From Streptomyces oryzae (GTDB taxonomy: Bacteria; Actinomycetota; Actinomycetes; Streptomycetales; Streptomycetaceae), in contig NZ_JADKMA010000044.1 in the NCBI RefSeq assembly GCF_017676365.1, forward strand, positions 1 to 41,128: 41,128 nt of DNA, read 5' to 3'. The translations under genes were made by a program, and so were the position numbers. Below the pieces are notes generated by a model. The model made no database searches. It saw only the letters and a program-made list of their open reading frames with translations, and had not been told where the DNA came from. Shown in pieces: positions 30,989 to 37,251 of this stretch. How positions within the stretch are numbered: position 1 is the stretch's first letter; the number at the start of each line of letters is the position of its first letter.

Positions 30989-31915
30989 ATGGACACACTC
31001 TCGGATCTGTCGGTGCTGGTGACAGGCGGTTCCCGGGGGCTGGGACTGCTGCTGGCCCGGCAGTGCGTGGAGCGGCGCTGCGATGTGACCGTCGCGGCGC
31101 GCGACGAGGAGGAGCTGGACCGCGCCGTCGGGCTGCTGCGCCGCAGGGCACGCGGCACCACCGTGACCGGACGGGTGTGCGACGTGACCGACCGGGCGGC
31201 CGTCCATGAGCTGGTGGAGAACACCGCGGCCGACCAGCAGGGCCTCGACGTGGTGATCGCCAATGCCGGGAACATCCAGGTGGGGCCGGCCGAGGAGTCG
31301 GGCACCGACGCCTTCCGCAGCGCGATGGACACCATGTTCTTCGGCTCGCTGCACACCGCCATGGAGTCCCTGCCGCACCTGAGGGAGAGCCCGGCGGGCG
31401 GGCGGCTCGGGCTGATCGGCTCGGTGGGCGGGCTGCTGCCCGTGCCGCACCTGGTGCCGTACTCCTGCGCGAAGTCCGCCGTCGCAGCGCTCGCGGAGGG
31501 GCTGCACGCCGAGCAGGCCGAGCACGGGGTCAGCGTGACCGCCGCCCATCCTGGCCTGATGCGGACGGGTTCGCACCACCAGGTGGAGCTCTCCGGCGAC
31601 GAGGGCAAGGAGTTCGCCTGGTTCGCCACCCTCGCCGGGCTGCCCGGCCTGTCCATGGACGCGCTGCGGGCCGCCGAACGGATCGTCCGGGCGCTGGAGC
31701 AGCGCCGGACCCGGGTGGTGCTCACCCCTGCGGCCCAGCTTGGCGCCAAGGCGTACGGCGTCGCCCCGACGCTGGTGACCCGCACCAATGAGCTGGTGGC
31801 GCGGGTCATGCCAGGACCGGAGCCGTCCGGGCGGGAGGGGCGGTCCCGCTGGCAGTCGGCGGTCAGCGCGCTGAACGAGCGTGCCGCTCGGCGCTTGAAC
31901 CAGACGAGTGCGTAG
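30989..31915 (+). CDS. Short-chain dehydrogenase/reductase
   Basis: A 308-residue SDR. Cofactor loop VTGGSRGLGLLLARQ at residues 12-26, CDVTDRAAV, NAG in VVIANAGNIQ, catalytic Ser in LIGSVGG and the YxxxK motif in VPYSCAKSAVAALAEGL. The C-terminal ~60 residues, after GLSMDALRAAERIVRALEQRR, extend beyond a minimal SDR and resemble the lipid-active long SDRs in actinobacteria. ATG at 30989 follows AAGGAGAG. It is followed after 59 bp by a zinc alcohol dehydrogenase on the same strand, probably co-transcribed despite a partial repeat in between. Substrate unknown. Confidence 0.88.
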   Translation: MDTLSDLSVLVTGGSRGLGLLLARQCVERRCDVTVAARDEEELDRAVGLLRRRARGTTVTGRVCDVTDRAAVHELVENTAADQQGLDVVIANAGNIQVGPAEESGTDAFRSAMDTMFFGSLHTAMESLPHLRESPAGGRLGLIGSVGGLLPVPHLVPYSCAKSAVAALAEGLHAEQAEHGVSVTAAHPGLMRTGSHHQVELSGDEGKEFAWFATLAGLPGLSMDALRAAERIVRALEQRRTRVVLTPAAQLGAKAYGVAPTLVTRTNELVARVMPGPEPSGREGRSRWQSAVSALNERAARRLNQTSA

Positions 31916-31960
31916 GGGCTCCGCCCATAAGGCGCGGGGAACTGCCCCGCCAAGCATAAG
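31916..31960 (+). repeat. Intergenic repeat family I, copy 3 (partial)
   Basis: Directly after the SDR stop: GGGGCTCCGCCC (short hairpin), then AAGGCGCGGGGAACTGC, then CCCGCCAAGC. Only the first half of family I is recognisable; the rest has been lost or diverged before the next ribosome site. Confidence 0.7.
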
Positions 31961-31974
31961 GACCTGGAGGTCGC

Positions 31975-33165
31975 ATGAGGGCTCTCACCTATCAGGGCAA
32001 GCGGAATGTCTCGGTGGAAACCATGCCCGATCCGGAGATCACGGAGCCGGACGACATCATCGTCCGGGTCACCACGAGCGGGATCTGCGGCTCCGATCTG
32101 CACCTGTACGAGGTGCTGGGACCGTTCCTCGAGGAGGGCGACATCCTCGGGCACGAGCCGATGGGAGTGGTCGAGGAGGTCGGCCCCGAAGTCGCGGCGC
32201 TCTCCCCCGGGGACCGGGTCGTCGTGCCGTTCAACGTCAGCTGCGGCACCTGCTGGATGTGCCGGCAGGGCCTCCAGTCGCAGTGCGAGACCACGCAGGT
32301 GCACGAGTACGACAGCGGTGCCGCGCTGTTCGGATACAGCAAGATGTACGGCCATGTGCCGGGCGGCCAGGCGGAGTTCATGCGGGTGCCGTTCGGCAAC
32401 CATCTGCCGGTGAAGGTGCCGGACGGGCCGCCGGACGAGCGGTATGTGTATCTGTCCGACGTGCTGCCGACCGCCTGGCAGGCGGTGGCCTACGCCGACA
32501 TCCCCAAGGGCGGCAGCGTCACCGTGCTGGGCCTGGGCCCGATCGGCGACATGGCGACCCGGATCGCGCAGCACCAGGGCGCCGAGCTGGTGATCGGCGT
32601 GGACCTGGTACCCGAGCGGCTCGAGAGGGCCCGCGCGCACGGCGTACACACCCTGGACCTGCGCGAGCACCACGATCTCGGCGCCTCCGTACGGGAGTTG
32701 ACGCAGGGCCGCGGTACGGACGCGGCAATCGACGCGGTCGGCATGGAAGCGCATGGCGCGCCCTTCGCGAAGGCCGCGCATCAGGCGGTCGGGCTGCTGC
32801 CGGATGCGCTGGGCGCGAAGATGATGCAGCGTGCCGGTGTCGACCGGCTGGCGGCGCTGCATGCGGCGTTCGACGTCGTACGGCGTGGGGGCACCGTGTC
32901 GGTCTCCGGCGTCTACGGGGGTGCCACCGATCCGCTGCCGATGGCGAAGCTGTTCGACAAGCAGATCCAATTGCGGATGGGCCAGGCGAATGTGCGCAAC
33001 TGGGTGGACGACATTTTGCCGCTGCTCACTGATGAGGACCCGTTGGGGGTCGACCATTTCGCCACGCATTCGCTTCCGCTGGAGAAGGGCCCGCAGGCGT
33101 ACGGCACCTTCCAGCGCAAGGAGGACGGCATGGTGAAGGCCCTCCTCAAGCCTTCGGCGACCTGA
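31975..33165 (+). CDS. Zinc-dependent alcohol dehydrogenase (formaldehyde-dehydrogenase-like)
   Basis: A 396-residue medium-chain dehydrogenase. Catalytic-zinc residues lie in TSGICGSDLHLYE (Cys, Asp) and GHEPMGVVEEVG (His, Glu); the structural-zinc loop is CGTCWMCRQGLQSQC with four cysteines; the NAD loop is VTVLGLGPIGDMATRIA followed by GVD. The overall form, with the extra segment around DALGAKMMQRAGVDRL, resembles the glutathione-independent formaldehyde dehydrogenase group. ATG at 31975 has a GGAGG site. It is preceded by the SDR on the same strand and ends in a composite repeat facing paaK. It oxidises an alcohol or aldehyde with NAD in the cytoplasm; the substrate is not fixed. Confidence 0.92.
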   Translation: MRALTYQGKRNVSVETMPDPEITEPDDIIVRVTTSGICGSDLHLYEVLGPFLEEGDILGHEPMGVVEEVGPEVAALSPGDRVVVPFNVSCGTCWMCRQGLQSQCETTQVHEYDSGAALFGYSKMYGHVPGGQAEFMRVPFGNHLPVKVPDGPPDERYVYLSDVLPTAWQAVAYADIPKGGSVTVLGLGPIGDMATRIAQHQGAELVIGVDLVPERLERARAHGVHTLDLREHHDLGASVRELTQGRGTDAAIDAVGMEAHGAPFAKAAHQAVGLLPDALGAKMMQRAGVDRLAALHAAFDVVRRGGTVSVSGVYGGATDPLPMAKLFDKQIQLRMGQANVRNWVDDILPLLTDEDPLGVDHFATHSLPLEKGPQAYGTFQRKEDGMVKALLKPSAT

Positions 33166-33175
33166 GCGCTGGGGA

Positions 33176-33256
33176 GGGGCTGCCCCTTGCGGTGGCTTGC
33201 AGGCTGCGGCTCGTTTGTGGCTGGTCGCGCAGTTCCCCGCGCCCCTTCGGGGCGCG
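33176..33256 (-). repeat. Intergenic repeat family I, copy 4 (empty)
   Basis: Starts 10 bp after the alcohol-dehydrogenase stop with the hairpin GGGGC-T-GCCCC. Read on the minus strand the core is GGGGCGCGGGGAACTGC, GCGA, CCAGCCACAAACG, GCCGCAGCC, with the CGCGCCCC/GGGGCGCG stem at its end. It is an empty site: GCGA stands where other copies have the hairpin unit. Confidence 0.85.
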
Positions 33257-33270
33257 TCTCCCCTGCACCT

Positions 33271-33331
33271 GCTGTGCTTGGGAGGTCTGCGCCAGAGGCG
33301 CAGGGCTGGCAAGCGCAGCCCCCATGCGGGG
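33271..33331 (+). repeat. Intergenic repeat family II, copy 3 (empty)
   Basis: GCTGTGCTTGGGAGGTCTGC, then GCCAGAGGC in the centre, then GCAGGGCTGGCAAGCGCAGC. It is the unfilled counterpart of the copy at 17499-17574. It follows repeat I in the same order as at 38.8 kb (inverted there), so I and II form one composite element. Confidence 0.85.
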
Positions 33332-33346
33332 TACGCAAGCTCGGTC

Positions 33347-34633
33347 CTAGCGCATGTCGCGGATGCGGCGGAATTTACCGGCGGAGCGTTCGATGGTTTC
33401 CGGGTCCACGATGTGGGCCCGCACCGTCACACCAATGCCCTCTTTGATGCGGCGGACAATGGTGTCCGCCGCATCCTCGCGTTGGGAGCCGGTGGCTGTC
33501 GGTCGGGCCTCCACCAGCACGGTGAGGTGGTCCAGTCGGCCCTCTCTGGTGAGCTGGAGCTGGAAGTGCGGGGCCAGGGCCGGGATCTGCAGGACGATCT
33601 CCTCGATCTGGCCCGGGAAGACGTTGACGCCGCGCAGGATGATCATGTCGTCGCTGCGGCCGGTGATCTTCTCGATGCGGCGGAACGCGGGCCGTGCCGT
33701 CCCCGGGAGCAGCCGGGTCAGATCCCGGGTGCGGTAGCGGATGACGGGCAGCGCCTCCTTGGTGAGCGTCGTCAGCACCAGTTCGCCCCGCTCGCCCGAG
33801 GCGTACGGCTCCTCGCCCAGCGGGTCGACGATCTCGGGGTAGAAGTGGTCCTCCCACAGATGGAGCCCGTCCTTGGTCTCCACGCACTCCTGGGCGACGC
33901 CGGGCCCCATCACCTCCGACAGCCCGTAGATGTCCACCGCGTGCAGATCGAACCGCTCCTCGATCTCGCGCCGCATCGCCTCCGTCCACGGCTCGGCCCC
34001 GAAGATGCCGACCCGCAGCGACGTGCTGCGCGGGTCGACGCCCTGTCGCTCGAACTCGTCCAGCAGCGTGAGCATGTAGGTCGGCGTCACCATGATGATC
34101 TCGGGCTGGAAGTCGTGGATGAGCTGCACCTGGCGTGCCGTCATCCCGCCGGACGCCGGAATGACGGTGCACCCGGCGCGCTCTGCGCCGTAGTGCGCCC
34201 CCAGTCCGCCCGTGAACAGCCCGTATCCGTACGAGACATGCACCTTGTGCCCCGGCCGGCCGCCCGCCGCGCGGATGCAGCGCGCCACCAGGTCCGCCCA
34301 GGTGTCCAGGTCGCGCTGCGTGTACCCGACGACAGTCGGGCGCCCCGTCGAGCCACTGGAGGCGTGAATACGCCGTACGTCCTCCATGGGCACACCGAAC
34401 ATACCGAAGGGGTAGGTGTCGCGCAGGTCGGCCTTGGTCGTGAAGGGGAACTTCACGAGATCGTCCAGCGTGCGGCAGTCCTGCGGCCGCACCCCGGCCG
34501 CGTCGAACTTCTTGCGGTACAGCTCGACGTCCTCGTACGCGTGCCGCAAGGTGCTCTGCAGCCGGGTGAGCTGGAGGTGCCGCAGCTCGTCGGTACTCAG
34601 CCGCTCGCCGGAGTCCAGCAGTTCGTCCGTCAT
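33347..34633 (-). CDS. paaK: Phenylacetate-CoA ligase
   Basis: A 428-residue adenylate-forming ligase that activates phenylacetate to phenylacetyl-CoA, the first step of the aerobic phenylacetate pathway. Diagnostic stretches are the P-loop IHASSGSTGRPTVVGYTQRDLDTW, GAHYGAERAGCTVIPASGG, DIYGLSEVMGPGVAQEC, RYRTRDLTRL and the C-terminal KITGRSDDMIILRGVNVFPGQIEE; all match PaaK at the expected length. ATG at 34633 follows GGGGGCAGG. It is second in an operon, 13 bp after the paaI-like thioesterase. The ring-epoxidase and beta-oxidation genes of the pathway are not in this window. A close aryl acid as substrate is possible. Confidence 0.93.
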   Translation of the reverse strand: MTDELLDSGERLSTDELRHLQLTRLQSTLRHAYEDVELYRKKFDAAGVRPQDCRTLDDLVKFPFTTKADLRDTYPFGMFGVPMEDVRRIHASSGSTGRPTVVGYTQRDLDTWADLVARCIRAAGGRPGHKVHVSYGYGLFTGGLGAHYGAERAGCTVIPASGGMTARQVQLIHDFQPEIIMVTPTYMLTLLDEFERQGVDPRSTSLRVGIFGAEPWTEAMRREIEERFDLHAVDIYGLSEVMGPGVAQECVETKDGLHLWEDHFYPEIVDPLGEEPYASGERGELVLTTLTKEALPVIRYRTRDLTRLLPGTARPAFRRIEKITGRSDDMIILRGVNVFPGQIEEIVLQIPALAPHFQLQLTREGRLDHLTVLVEARPTATGSQREDAADTIVRRIKEGIGVTVRAHIVDPETIERSAGKFRRIRDMR

Positions 34634-34646
34634 CGCCTGCCCCCGT

Positions 34647-35045
34647 TCACTTCACCGGCGTCGCCGTACGGCTTCGGCCCCGGAACTCCGCGACCACCTG
34701 CTCGCCGCGCAGCACCGTCACGTCGTAGATCCCGCTCCGGCCGTACCTGGTGCGCTCCTGCGCGACGGCCAGCAACTCGTCGCCCTCCCATGCGGGCGCG
34801 ACGAAGGTGATGTCGGCCCCGGCCGCCACCGTCACCGGCCCATGGCTGTTGCACGCGCAGGCGAACGCGGTGTCCGCGAGAAGAAAGACATAGCCGCCGT
34901 GCGCGGTGCCGTGCCCGTTGACCATGCCGGCGGTCACCTTCATACGGCAGGTGGCGAACCCTTCGCCTCCGTCGAGCAGCTCGATACCGAGAGCGGTGGA
35001 GGCACGGTCGGCCCCCAGCATCGCCTCCACGGCTCCGTTCTTCAC
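34647..35045 (-). CDS. paaI: PaaI-type hydroxyphenylacetyl-CoA thioesterase
   Basis: A 132-residue hotdog-fold thioesterase. The core GIELLDGGEGFATCRMKVTAGMVNGHGTAHGGYVFLLADTAFACACNS contains the HGGxxxxLADTA motif that holds the active site in PaaI proteins. In the phenylacetate pathway PaaI rescues CoA from dead-end ring-hydroxylated thioesters. GTG at 35045 is taken because GGGAGG lies 6 bp before it and because the promoter and operator lie within the longer open frame that could start at 35129. First gene of a paaI-paaK operon, divergent from a small unknown gene. The pairing with paaK supports the name. Confidence 0.88.
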   Translation of the reverse strand: MKNGAVEAMLGADRASTALGIELLDGGEGFATCRMKVTAGMVNGHGTAHGGYVFLLADTAFACACNSHGPVTVAAGADITFVAPAWEGDELLAVAQERTRYGRSGIYDVTVLRGEQVVAEFRGRSRTATPVK

Positions 35046-35063
35046 CCGCGGCCTCCCGTTGAT

Positions 35064-35081
35064 ACCGACCGACCATTCGGT
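35064..35081. promoter_or_regulatory. TetR-type operator ACCGACCGACCATTCGGT upstream of paaI
   Basis: Contains the 14-bp dyad ACCGA-N4-TCGGT (35068-35081) plus an extra ACCG half. It begins about 7 bp downstream of the -10 box, so a bound repressor would block initiation. ACCGA/TCGGT arms are a recurrent TetR-family style; a PaaR-like regulator is inferred, but none is encoded nearby. Confidence 0.6.
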
Positions 35082-35087
35082 GTGCTC

Positions 35088-35117
35088 AGTAATCCAGTGG
35101 CCAGGGGCAGCTGTCAA
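35088..35117 (-). promoter_or_regulatory. Promoter of paaI-paaK: TTGACA-N18-ATTACT
   Basis: A consensus -35 (TTGACA, 35117-35112) and ATTACT (35093-35088) at 18-bp spacing on the minus strand. The predicted start of transcription falls at the operator, about 35 bp before the GTG start. Confidence 0.65.
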
Positions 35118-35146
35118 GAGAGAATGCATCGCGGAGGTGGAGGACG

Positions 35147-35479
35147 ATGGAGCGCGTCGACGCTTCGCTGCTGCGCCGTAATGTGCAGGTGGCGTATCTC
35201 GACCTGAGCACGGAGGAGGCCATTCGGCGCTGGGGCGAGCCCGAGGTCACCTGGGATGACCTCGGGCCGTGGAACACCTTTGTCTTCCGGCTCGCGGACG
35301 GAACCCTGGCGGGGCTGGTACGGGAAGTGGAGAACGCGCCGAAGCCGGGCTACATCCTGGTCGCCGCCAACGAGGAGACCAGCACCCCGGCGGGTATCGA
35401 CACCGCCGAGGCGCTGGCCGCGTTCCTCTCCGAGGCGGACTTCGACGAGGGCCGTGTGCGCCTCCGCTGGCCCCGGTGA
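35147..35479 (+). CDS. Small soluble protein of unknown function
   Basis: 110 residues, mostly acidic, with several tryptophans: STEEAIRRWGEPEVTWDDLGPWNTFVFRLADGTLAGLVREVENAPKPGYILVAANE, then a helical DTAEALAAFLSEADF and the end RVRLRWPR. No family recognised. No signal or membrane segment. ATG at 35147 follows GGAGG with good spacing, and the frame is compact, so it is likely a real gene. It is divergent from paaI, sharing its 100-bp control region, and convergent with the DUF397 gene across a repeat I copy that begins right after its stop. Confidence 0.78.
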   Translation: MERVDASLLRRNVQVAYLDLSTEEAIRRWGEPEVTWDDLGPWNTFVFRLADGTLAGLVREVENAPKPGYILVAANEETSTPAGIDTAEALAAFLSEADFDEGRVRLRWPR

Positions 35480-35562
35480 GGGGGTGCCCCTGTCCGCAGC
35501 TTGCGGGCTGCGGGTGTGTCGTGGCTAGTCGCGCAGTTCCCCGCGCCCCTGACGGGGCGCGT
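35480..35562 (-). repeat. Intergenic repeat family I, copy 5 (empty), overlapping a gene end
   Basis: Begins immediately after the TGA at 35479 with GGGGGTGCCCC. On the minus strand: CGCGCCCCGTCAGGGGCGCG, GGGAACTGC, GCGA, CTAGCCACGACACACCCGCA. Positions 35525-35562 are also the end of the DUF397 coding frame. Confidence 0.87.
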
Positions 35563-35794
35563 GTGCGATGAACGCCGACCATGCGGCCGGTGAGATCGAG
35601 AGGGAGGGGATGGAGGTGTCCTTGGAGTCCCGGACGTGGATTTGTTCGGGGGTGGTTGCGACCTCGATGCAGGCATCGTTCTGCGAGCTGCTGTAGCTGC
35701 TCTTTCTGAAGTCCATCGCGACCTCGACGCAGCTGTCCCCCTGAGAGCCGCTGTAGCTGCTCTTGTACCAGTTCAGCTCGGCCGGGTTTCTCAT
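35525..35794 (-). CDS. DUF397 protein with duplicated motif and repeat-derived C-terminus
   Basis: 89 residues. DUF397 proteins are small partners of XRE/DUF5753 regulators in Streptomyces developmental-type loci. The characteristic segment occurs twice: WYKSSYSGSQGDSCVEVA and FRKSSYSSSQNDACIEVA, then the single end VRDSKDTSIPSLSISPAAWSAFIAHAP. Single-copy domains of about 60 residues are the norm, so the first half is duplicated. The last 12 codons and the TAG stop (35525-35563) lie in intergenic repeat I and read HAPRQGRGELRD, so the native end was probably replaced. ATG at 35794 overlaps the stop of the XRE gene (ATGA), indicating coupling. Confidence 0.88.
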   Translation of the reverse strand: MRNPAELNWYKSSYSGSQGDSCVEVAMDFRKSSYSSSQNDACIEVATTPEQIHVRDSKDTSIPSLSISPAAWSAFIAHAPRQGRGELRD

Positions 35795-36642
35795 AGCGCT
35801 CCTCGCATTCGCTTCAGCAGGCTCAGGGAATCTGCCGGGGTCAGAGCCTGTGAGCGCAGTTTTGCATAGACCATATGCAGCCTGCTGAGCGCTGTCGGTT
35901 CGGAGATCAGTTGCCCCGTCTCCTGCCCCTCAGAGTAGGCGAACCACTGATGCTCGGGCGTCTCCAAGAGTTGCAACGGTCCGTCCAGGCCCGCGTGCTC
36001 CGGCTGGACGAGTGGCATGATCTGCAACTCCACGTTGGGCAGTTGGGCGCAGTCGATGAGGTGGTCCAACAGCTCCCTTGTGACCTCGACCCCTCCCGTT
36101 CGCCGCTCCAAAAGGGCCTGCTCGAAGATGAAGCTGAACATCACCGGCTTCTTCCGGTGCAGCAGCTCCTGCCGGTCCAGCCGGAGCGTCAGCCGCTCTT
36201 GGAGCTGCTCGTCAGTGGGCACCGGCGGCACCTGACGCATCACCGCTTTCGCGTACGCCTCGGTCTGCAACAGCCCCGGGACCACACGGCACTCGTAGAT
36301 GTACAGACTGAGCGCCGAAAGCTCCATCTTGGCCCATTGGCGGAACCAAGCAGCAATGCCGTCGTTGCCCCGCGACAAATGCTTCGCGGCCTCGCTCAAG
36401 GCCCCGGCCGCGTCGAACTCCCTCTCCGCCACTTCGATGAACCGAGGCGGCGGAAACCTCCGTCCCTGCTCAACGCCCGCACACGTACTCAGCGAGTAGC
36501 CCGACCGCTCGGCCCACGCCTCCTGCGTGAACCCAGCCCGCTTGCGCAGCTGCTTTACGACGGCGCCGAACGTACGGAGACTGTCCGAGCGTTCAGGCTC
36601 CCTCCCACCGCCGCTCTCGGCTTCCTCGTCATATTCGGCCAT
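35791..36642 (-). CDS. XRE-type regulator with DUF5753 domain (WhiJ-like)
   Basis: A 283-residue regulator. Helix-turn-helix at about residues 22-80 (LRTFGAVVKQLRKRAGFTQEAWAERSGYSLSTCAGVEQGRRFPPP), then the DUF5753 ligand/partner domain (FRQWAKMELSALSLYIYECRVVPGLLQTEAYAKAVM, RLDRQELLHRKKPVMFSFIFEQALL, LPNVELQIMPL, and the C-terminal region). ATG at 36642 is used; an upstream ATG would add 14 residues. It is followed, with overlap, by the DUF397 gene and is divergent from an ATPase, the well-known Streptomyces triad whose best-studied members include WhiJ. Action on a differentiation or stress promoter is inferred. Confidence 0.9.
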   Translation of the reverse strand: MAEYDEEAESGGGREPERSDSLRTFGAVVKQLRKRAGFTQEAWAERSGYSLSTCAGVEQGRRFPPPRFIEVAEREFDAAGALSEAAKHLSRGNDGIAAWFRQWAKMELSALSLYIYECRVVPGLLQTEAYAKAVMRQVPPVPTDEQLQERLTLRLDRQELLHRKKPVMFSFIFEQALLERRTGGVEVTRELLDHLIDCAQLPNVELQIMPLVQPEHAGLDGPLQLLETPEHQWFAYSEGQETGQLISEPTALSRLHMVYAKLRSQALTPADSLSLLKRMRGAL

Positions 36643-36692
36643 TTCCAGCCACCTCCCTGTGGCGGGGGAACGTCCCCAACTCACCCAGGGTT

Positions 36693-36766
36693 ACTGGTCA
36701 TTGACCGCACTGTCCACTCTCCGCACCCCTACGCTTGCGCAGCGTAGGGGTTGCTGAACTGGTCAT
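36693..36766. promoter_or_regulatory. Divergent control region with palindrome and direct repeats
   Basis: Between the XRE and ATPase genes lies CCCCTACGC-N7-GCGTAGGGG (36726-36750), a perfect 9-bp dyad. It is flanked by two copies of ACTGGTCAT (36693-36701 and 36758-36766), 65 bp apart. A weak minus-strand promoter TGGACA-N17-TAACCC lies next to it. The dyad is the best candidate for the XRE regulator's site. Confidence 0.55.
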
Positions 36767-36796
36767 GGGTGGCGGGCCGGCGCCAGCGTGAGCGCC

Positions 36797-37231
36797 ATGA
36801 ATCAGCGTCAGCCACTCCCCTTGACTACCGAGCGTATGTTCGTACAGCGGTTCTCCGCCACCCGGCGCGGCGCCCGTTTGGCGCGACTTCTCGCACTGCA
36901 CCAGTTCGACGCCTGGGGCACTCCGTACGGCAGTGAGCCGTCCGACAACGCGGCAGCGGTCGTCGCCGAACTGGCCGCGAACGCGGTACTGCACGGCCGC
37001 GTGCCGGGGCGGGACTTCGAGCTCGCACTCAGCGTTCCGGAGCCGGGTTCCCTGCTCATCGAGGTGACGGATACCCGGGGCGAGGCACCGGTCGCCCCGA
37101 TGGCGCCGGCCCCGTTCGACGAGTCGGGCCGCGGGCTGCTGCTCGTCGCGGCGCTGGCGAGCACGTGGGGCGTACGGCAGCGCACCCCTGCCGCCCCGGG
37201 CAAGACCGTCTGGGCCCGGTGCCCCGCATAG
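36797..37231 (+). CDS. Anti-sigma-factor-like ATP-binding protein (RsbW/HATPase_c_2)
   Basis: 144 residues forming a GHKL ATPase domain of the kinase/anti-sigma type. The N-box is ELAANAVLHGR, the G1 box is VTDTRGEAP and the G2 loop SGRGLLLVAALAS. The N-terminus (FVQRFSATRRGARLARLLALHQFDAW) matches the usual start of Streptomyces stand-alone members. These proteins can phosphorylate an anti-anti-sigma factor or bind a sigma factor. ATG at 36797 is taken over GTG at 36788. It is divergent from the XRE-DUF397 pair, completing the triad, so common control through the palindrome is likely. It converges with the following membrane-anchored protein gene. Confidence 0.9.
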   Translation: MNQRQPLPLTTERMFVQRFSATRRGARLARLLALHQFDAWGTPYGSEPSDNAAAVVAELAANAVLHGRVPGRDFELALSVPEPGSLLIEVTDTRGEAPVAPMAPAPFDESGRGLLLVAALASTWGVRQRTPAAPGKTVWARCPA

Positions 37232-37251
37232 AAGCCGCACAAGCGCGGACG

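Noticed and set aside
30385..33312. Very long minus-strand open frame opposite the SDR and alcohol dehydrogenase
   Set aside because: A shadow of three genes and two repeats; no recognisable domain in its translation outside the LLM overlap.
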